Made by a program: the position numbers and the translations under genes. Source: Melieria omissa (taxonomy: Eukaryota; Arthropoda; Insecta; Diptera; Ulidiidae). Taken from it: 64,000 bases of DNA. The notes below the pieces were generated by a model. That model was not told the origin of the DNA. It worked only from the letters and a program-made list of their open reading frames with translations, and did no database searches. The stretch covers positions 115,846,572 to 115,910,571 of the forward strand of contig OZ020268.1 of assembly GCA_963971225.1 (NCBI GenBank). The letters are read 5' to 3'. Of the stretch, positions 52,101 to 61,100 are shown in pieces (the stretch's first letter is position 1; every line of letters begins with the position of its first letter).

Positions 52101-55100
52101 TTTTTGACAAATATATATTTTGGGTTTATATATACTGGGTACCCGGACACAAAGGCATAGAGGGAAACGAGGAAGTGGACGTTATTGCCAAACAGGGTGT
52201 AAGCCTTCCAGACGAGCATATCAGCAATATACTGACGCCCCTGCAAGCGCTTCACGGTCAACTAGAGGAACGCATGAAAAAAAAAGCAAAGGCAAAGGCT
52301 GATTTCCAAAACCATGCTTAAGTCCTACGACGTTAAAGGAACGAGATTCGTACTAACTTTCCCACGAATAGACTGCAGAGCCCTAGTAGGCGTACTAACG
52401 GGACACTGCCTAGTAGCAGCACATGCTCACAGAATGGGCATTACGAACGACGAAAGCTGCAGGAAATGCATGGAGGTGGGCAGCAGAGAAACTCTGCAAC
52501 ACCTACTGTGCCATTGCCCCGTCATCTCTAGATCTCGCCTGACGTACTTTGAAGGACTAGAGCAGGTCTCGAGGCAAGGCGTCATACCTCTCTGGAAGTT
52601 TGTGAGATCAACGAGCATCCTAAAAGATCACTACTTTAATCGCATCTAAACGGAACTTCGACTGGCATCGCTAAGGACCCAATAGGGTCTATGCGTGGCC
52701 TTGCTGGCAGCCAGTACAACCTAACCTAACCTATATTTTGAGTGTTGCGGGCTATCACCTTTTATTACTCCTTCCTCAATGTAATAGGATAAATGTATAT
52801 ATTTCCTTTTATGAGTCCATATTCAAACGGATTTGAAAAATTTTTTTAGTTGGTAGATAAACTACGGTCTAGTTTCACTAGTTTCAATAATAAAATTTTC
52901 ATAATGCTTAGTTTAGTTTATGAGAAATTAAATTAAACAGAAAATAATCGTAAGTTTAAGCTTTTCAATGTGATAAAAAAATTTTTTAGATAAGTATATA
53001 AATGTAATTAGTTTTTCCATCATTCAAATATGACAAGAAGCCTATGTAGTATTAACAAGGAACATAGGATTGTTCTAAAACATTTTTAGTTCAGATAAAA
53101 ATGATCTGCAAGCTATCTCAATATAGACTAAGAAATGGATAACTTTTTTCATCATATCAATTTCCACTTTGTCGCTGTGCCGCAGTAGACGGCGATGTCT
53201 GACAGATTTTTGGCTGTAGTAGAATAGCAATTAAACATGCACCCACATAGGGATCTAAACTTTCTTAGGTCGAAGTATTGTTTTTAAGTCAATAAAAAGA
53301 GCCACAATAAATTGTTTTTGGCGATTATGACTCTGACCTCACAATTTGATCTCAATCGCCTCAATTTATAATAGATTCGGTAACTTTATCAGTAGTAAAG
53401 TGGTTTTTGTACTCCAGATCTTCTACCTAATCGAACCTTTAAGCTTTAGATATATTTTGTGTGAGCAATACTTTCAATTCTTTCTATAATAAGAACATTT
53501 TGTAGACCTGATCACAACAAAGGAAATTCCTATATTTTCGTAATCATTAACCTTATATACCACCCAGCATATCGTCATGTTTAGACTGGGTGCTTGCGAT
53601 ATTTATTAAATCTATATAGATTGAGATTAGATAGAAATACAAGTAGAGATTAGATTGCAACAAATTCAACAACATTATTAATAATATTTTTTACCTATTT
53701 GATTTCCATATTTTTTAAGTATCTCAATTAATTTTTTAATAAATCGCTTATCACACTATCACATTTTCTCACATGCAATGCCCACTTGCGACGGAAAAGT
53801 TCGTGGTTTCACTTGTATTATAATTAGCAATAATTAAGTATCGGCTTATTATTACACTTTCAGATCACTTAGTCAGCCACACAAAGAAACTTCGCGTGCC
53901 ATCTTGTCACAATAAAGTTGTATAAGGTGCATCTACTATTATTATTATGCATTATACGTGTGCATTTTAAATCGTACAATTAGTATGCACACTGTAAAAA
54001 TAATTGCAACGAAATGTAAATTTTTCTAACATGTTCAACTGCGTTTCAAGAATTTCAATTATTGTCTTAATTTGAAGATCAAATTTAAAAAAGAAATGAA
54101 TGATAAGAAATTAAATTCTTTTTCTATTCACATTGGACCATAAAAATTGCTTTTGAAGAATTATAAAAAAACTGATAAAAAAATTATGTCAATTTGTACA
54201 TTTACTCGCATACATTTATAGAAATATGGTAAAAAAGATGTTATGGGTTTTTGTTTAAATATCAAAGAATGTATTAGGCAGTGCAACCAAGAGGAGACTC
54301 CGACATTAATTTCGCAGTATGGAAGCTTTAGGAAAACCCTAACAGTACCCAACTCTGCTGAGCAAGTTACGTATAAACTATGCTTAGAGGACGACGTACA
54401 CATAGTGTGTTAGTGTCCGGCATGGGGGAGCAGAAGATATCACATGGATGGATGGATATGAGGGGGAACCGAGGAAATAACATAAGGGAGGTCATTACCT
54501 CAAGCACTCAGGCTTTATAGCCCCTTGTACTTAAGGCTCGGGAGAAAGGTTAATAGAGGAGATGGGAATGGGAAAAGAAGAGAAAATAAAATAAAATAAA
54601 AGGGAACGTGGCTGGAAGGGAGAAAGTTCTTCTGTGCAAATTTCCCGGACTCATTAATGAATCTCAGGAGATCATACAGGGTGAGAGAATGAACTTCATC
54701 CATTCTCACACTATCTGAACCCAGCGTGCACAATCTCGTTCTGGAGAAGGCAGGACATGCACAGAGAAAGTGCTCTGTACTATCTACCTCCTCCAGGAAA
54801 GACATGCAAGTCTGATCTTCGATGATGCCCATGTTGGCCATATGTTGCCCCCATGGATTATGTCCTGTGATTAACCCGATCATTCGACGGAGGTCTTTCC
54901 TTCTCAGCTTCTGAAGGAAATTCCCTGCTTTCCTGTTTGGACTTTTACAAAACACTTGGCAGTTTTACAGCTTCCCAAACTGGACCAACGTTCTCTATGT
55001 AGGTTATCTACACAGGACTTGATCCAGTCCAGAGTTCCTGCTAGACTGGTGCCGATTATTGGTTCTGGTTCCATGAGTGTACAACCTGATCCGCAGTTAG

Positions 55101-58100
55101 CCAGTTCATCGGCAGTTTTGTTACCTAGAACACCGTAGTGCAGTGGCGGATTTTGAGGGTCGAAACCCCCTTACCGAAATATTTGGATCGACTATAAAAC
55201 TACATACAAATTAAAAGGCATTTTATAAATATTAAAGAATTACTTTTTAAAACCCCCCCCCCGAATTATTTTTCTGGATCCGCGCCTGCCGCAGTGTCCC
55301 GGAACCCAGATATGTTGGGTCATCTTACTGGGTTCCATACTTCTTGGGTTCCATACTGCGAATTAAGTCATCTTACATTCTTGGACAATCTTAGAGGTAA
55401 CACGCGCGTTCTCCAGGGCCTTAAGTGCAACTTGACTGTCACTACAGACTCCTATATGTTTCCCGCACCATTTCCTCCCGATTATCCATTCCGGTACCTT
55501 CAGAATGGCGAAGTTTTTCGTCTGAAAGACGGTAGTGAGCCCACCCAGTGAGTAGTAGCAGTTGACACTTTCATCGAGGTGCCATCCAGCTCCAGTACCT
55601 TTATAGGTCTTGGATCCGTCAGTGAAGAAAATATCAGTCAGATCCCCTAGCATGGCCGCTGGGTTGTAACAATAGAAGGAAAGTCCCAATTAAGGCCGAC
55701 TTTCAAATAGCTGAACTAGAACAGGGGAACGAAGAGGGGCAGCCAATAATCCTCATTCGTGTGTGAAGTCATCCTTCATACTCAAAATGTTCTCATGCCA
55801 TCCTATACAACAACAACCTAGCAAGCATTTACCCCTTATGCAAGTAAAATTGCACAAATTTTTGTTAGAGTGCATTATGCGATATTGACTTGAAGCCGCA
55901 ACAACAACTCAATTAGCAGCGACAACGACAACTTGTTGCTTTGGCAAAAAATTCTTAGCACAATCTAAGCATCAATGACTATACGAAAATAATTATGTGA
56001 ACATCACATGTGCTGCGGCCATCGTTGATATTCGTAACGACAAGACCAGCCAATTGTTCACCGATGACAGGACGCTGTGTGACGCTGATGGCATGCAAAA
56101 TGCGCAACCAAGGAACAGGTTTATGGCAACGAGCAAATTACGAATACGCCACGCTTGACAGAATGCGATAGTAATTGTCAAGTAGGTGTTCTGGTGAAAG
56201 TGCAGCGGCGTTTCTAGCATCCAAACAGCGCCTCACGTGCAATGTGTGCGGCTCTGCGGATAAAGCGCACAACTCAAGAAGTTTTATTTGAAGCAGCATT
56301 GAGTAGAACAATAAAATTTATTGCTGTTGCTTGTTAATATTGATGTCAAGGTTCTTCCATGGGCAGCTGCAATGCAAACTTTTGCTCTAAAATTTGGCTA
56401 AATCTCAAAACCAAAGCAATTATTGCAGCATTTAAAAGCACTCAGATGCCAATAAGCCTTCTTTTTTACACTGCTGAATGCCGGCAGGAAGACAGTGTTG
56501 TTGTAATTTCACTTTCAGTTTCTTATCGCAAATGCGTGCAGCTGTATTGGTGGCGCACTGCGTTAAGCAATTGAAACCACAAGTTACTTAATTGAGCATT
56601 TAGAAATCGGCGTGAAAATGAAACGCTCAACCACCAAATTACACGCTACAGATTTGCGGTCGATCTTTGCTGTCAGTGATATATATATGTATGTATGTAC
56701 GTATACATACAAAAAGAGGTACTTGTATTCGTATATGGATGAACGTACGCGGAGTTCACAAGCGGCAACTTTAATTTTGCAAACTTTTCAGCAGTTGTAG
56801 AGTAAGAAAAGTGGAAGGGAAGTATGGGAATCTATTTTAAGCTTCTTGAAAGGATCAAAGACAAACAGCCGCTATGAAAATCATTTCTTTAAACAATAAA
56901 TATTAGCACACATATGTATGTAGGTATGTATGAAGTCTGTCCGTGAAATGTATCAGCTGTAACCGTAATAATAGGTACGTAGCAACGCTTTTGTGCGACA
57001 ATAAAACGTGAGCAATTTTATTGACGTCGGCATACAAAAGTCAAACAATAGACGATGCAGTGACAAGGCAAAACAATTCAAATGTATTGCACACAACTTC
57101 ATTGATTTTTCGCCCTGTTGAAGCGATTAAATTGTTCTCGAATCTGGCAGGGCATTATTTGCAATGTGGCATGCTAAGAAAAATAGTTTATGAAAAAATC
57201 ATCACATGACATTTTTCATTAAATATATATAAAGAAATTTTTAGATATATTTTTACGTCATATAACAGTTGCAGATATGTTGTGGGGCAACAGAATCAGC
57301 TTTAGATATGTGATAAAGTTTTAAAAAGTTAAAGATCTACAATGTTAGTTTAAGTCAATTTTATTGAAAATAATTTGATCAAATTCGAAAATAAGTACCT
57401 GGGAATTGTTAAGGTAGAATAGAATGTAATGGGGTTTGTTGCACTGAGACCAGTGTTGTGACTAATATATTAAAGTAGTGTAACTAATTACATAGTGTAT
57501 TACTTTTGCTTTAAAAATTTAGTGTAACTAGTTACTTTTCTCATAAGTCATCACCTTCAGTAATATTACTACTTTTTTTCAAGTTACTTATTACAATATT
57601 ACTTTTTAGTCAACAAAGTTCTTACTTTCATGTAAAACAGCAGCACTGATAACATAATTAAGATGTATTAGAATTCTACAACGCTGCACTCGTTCATACT
57701 AAACATAGCTCGCGTATTTCATTTCCAACTAAGTTTGGTAGTGGAGAAACCATTTACATTTGCAAGCAAATTCAAGCGGTTTTACAAAAAAGGTAGCCAA
57801 ATTCAAATTGTAACTCAAAATGAAATAAACATTTAATTGATGATTGTTTTTTTGCAGAGTGGCTACTTTTAATAGCTGGAAATTGCGCAAATATTTCCGG
57901 AAAATAATATATTACTTTTTGTGATACATTACTTCACATTTCCAGTAATAAGTAATGTAACGATATTACTTTCAAATGTCAGTAATGTTTAATAAGTAAT
58001 ATGTTACTGTCAAAAGTAATAAGTCCCAACACTGACTGAGACTATAAGTGATCTATTGTACCGCCCGTAAGTTGTTATAGAACATACCCTATACCCACCG

Positions 58101-61100
58101 ACCTAATGAGGCTATTAAGTCGGGATTAATGTTCTCTTCTCCAAGTCAAGGACACGCATCCTGCTACGACATGCGGGGTATACACGCGTTAGCCTGTTCT
58201 AGCCCAGTTAGGATACCGGAGATTTGTCTAAGCTGGTTCTTTCTAAGTCTGAGGCATTCTTTACTCCATTTGGAGTTATAACCTTTAATAAAGATTTTGG
58301 ATCGTTACGACATTAACTTAAAGCATTTCAAGTTTCCACCGAATTTCAAATATTAGACAAAAATCAGTCCCAAAAGCCAGGAACCAACCCGAATTTTAAA
58401 TGTCTTTAATTTTTTGCTGTAGTCACTGGTAAAATACATAAAACTTGGATCAAAAAGTGGACCGTCGAAAGCAGAACGGAAAAAAATTTCGAAAGTTTCA
58501 GTTTAAAGGTTTTTTCTGTCCGTCGACATCGGTTATTCCTGCCGACCAAAAACCATCTCCGCTATCTACTCCTGCGGAACTACCTTCGAGCATAACATCC
58601 CAGGGGAGATTATATGTAGCCTAATTTTGGCTTCTCTTTACTACAACTACTCTTGCGCGCGTCGACCCCTTTCTATTACACGTACAGTTCAATTCAGTTT
58701 AAAGGTGAAAAGACGTCTATGCTAGAATGAATTTGTTAAGGAATTTGTATTCATAAACAGTCTTTATACTGTCATAAACAGTAGCAATGATGTCAGCCTG
58801 GAAAGCAGAGGATCACTCTTGCCAATAGATGCTACTAGGGTCTCGATAGACTACTGAGTAGCAGAGACCTCATTTGATCCACAACACTCTGACTCTACTA
58901 CGGCATTCTGTCCGTGTTCCTTTATGTCGCAGAAGCATTGTTGTGGAACGACGTAGCAACTCTTGGGCTGTTCGAGATGACGCAAACTATCGGCTATGGC
59001 ACTATTCGTATTGGCGACGACTATCGAATACGGACGCAGAATAACCTGTATGAGCTGTTTAAAAACATTCACTTAGCACAGCTAATCAACCACAACGGAT
59101 ATGCTGGCTTGGCCAAGTCTCCCGTTTTGACGAAAGAGGTGTTCGATGCGGTAGTTGCAGGTCGAAGGCAAATTGTCTTCAATGGAAGAACCAAGATAAA
59201 TGATCATCTCTTGGTGTGACCAGCTGGAGCCAAGCAGAAAAGCCTAAAGAGAACTTTTACGGCAAACCATAATCTGGTGACGCGTTCTTATGGCCAGTTA
59301 AGTTCGTATGGGGGTGGGGGTGGGTTTAACACTCAAACTCTCCCTCTTGGCTATGCCCCTGACAAAAGCTTATTACAAAAAGTGAAATTAAAAAGTATAA
59401 ATAATGTTAAAGGTTCTAACAGTTAGATAGATCCCAAGTAGAATGTTTGTTATCATGTTTGTTATCAACATTAAAAACAAAAAATAAAAGTATTGTATAC
59501 AAAATGACATCACATATTTTTTATATTATACTAGCTGACCCCGCGAACTTTGTCTCGCACGACATTTGTTATTTTTTTTATAATGAAATACGCGAGGTGG
59601 CAAATCTATGGAGATGCAAATAGACGAAGAAAATTAACTGAAGGAAAAGGAGGATTTGATTATTGATTAACGTAATCGAGGCCCACAAATTAGCAATGTT
59701 GCTGCTAAGTTTCAGTAAAGAAATGGACTGCGCTTGAACCGGATTTAAATTATATGAGCGGTGCCATGCCCTCTTATTCAATACCTGCCCCTTATTCAAT
59801 GCCCTCTGTCGAAAGAGAAAATGGTAAGTTCGTACTAAGTTTCATTGCTGAGCGGCTTATAGCAAAATATTTTGGTCACAAAAAAAGTGCCACTCCCCTT
59901 GACCAACGCCCCAAATCTTATTAGTAGAATGACTCATCTATGGGACGACGGGATACAAAATTTCAGTGTTGTAAAACTTATAATTTCGAAGATATTCCAT
60001 TATTAAGATCTGGCTCGTATGGGTGGTGCCACGCCCCCTCGTCCAATACTTGCCCCATTCCCTCTGTCGAAATATATGAATAAATGGTAGGTTCGTACTA
60101 AGTTTCATTGCTGAGCGACTTATAGTTCAACAAAATATTTGGGTCACAAAAAATGTGCCACGCCCCTTGTCCAGCGCCCATAAAATCTTATCATTAGAAT
60201 GACTCATCTATGGGACGACGGGGTACTAAATTTTAATGTTGTGCTACTTATAATTTCGAAGATATTCTATTTTAAAGATTTTGCTTGTATGGGTGGTGCC
60301 ACGCCCCGTTGTCCAAAACCCGCCTCATTCCGTCTGTCGAGAGATATGATTACATGGTAGGTTCATGCTAAGTTTCATTCATCTGTGACTTGTAGTTCAG
60401 CAGAATAATTGGGTCACAAAAATGTGCCACGCCCCTTAGGGGTATAAAAAATAGTTAGTAGCCGATTCTCAGACCTACTGAATATGCATGTAAAATTTCA
60501 TAAAAATCGGTCAAGCCGTTTCGGAGGAGTACGGTAACAAACACTGTGACACGAGAATTTTATATATAAGATTAAAGTATAATGAAATAAAATAAAAAGG
60601 AAAACAATTTGATAAGATAACATAACATGAGAAATGAAGCACTACTTATAATATTTAATCAAATTCATATACAAATTATAAAAGCTAATCACAAAAAGTG
60701 CAATTAATTCAATTTATCAATAATGTTAAAAAGCTTTTAACATTATTGATAAATTGAACACGGCTTTATACATTTGAAAACTTGAGAAAAACGCTAACTA
60801 AAAATGTTTGTTGCCAGAATAGAATGAATAAAAGAAGTAACAAAATGTGATAACATACGAAAATAAGTTAGATTACATGAATTCTATCAATATTCTAAGA
60901 TTTGATAACTGAAAACAAAACAGAAAATTTCAAACAAATAAAATGCAAAAACATGAAATCAAAATAATTTTAAAATTGTAAATATACAGGGTTTTCCAAC
61001 AAGAGGTGTTATTTTGGTATTCAAAGAAAAATGCATTTTTTTGAGATAAATGATCGGATGTTTATTTCATAATAAAGAGGAAGGTATGCTGTTAATAATG

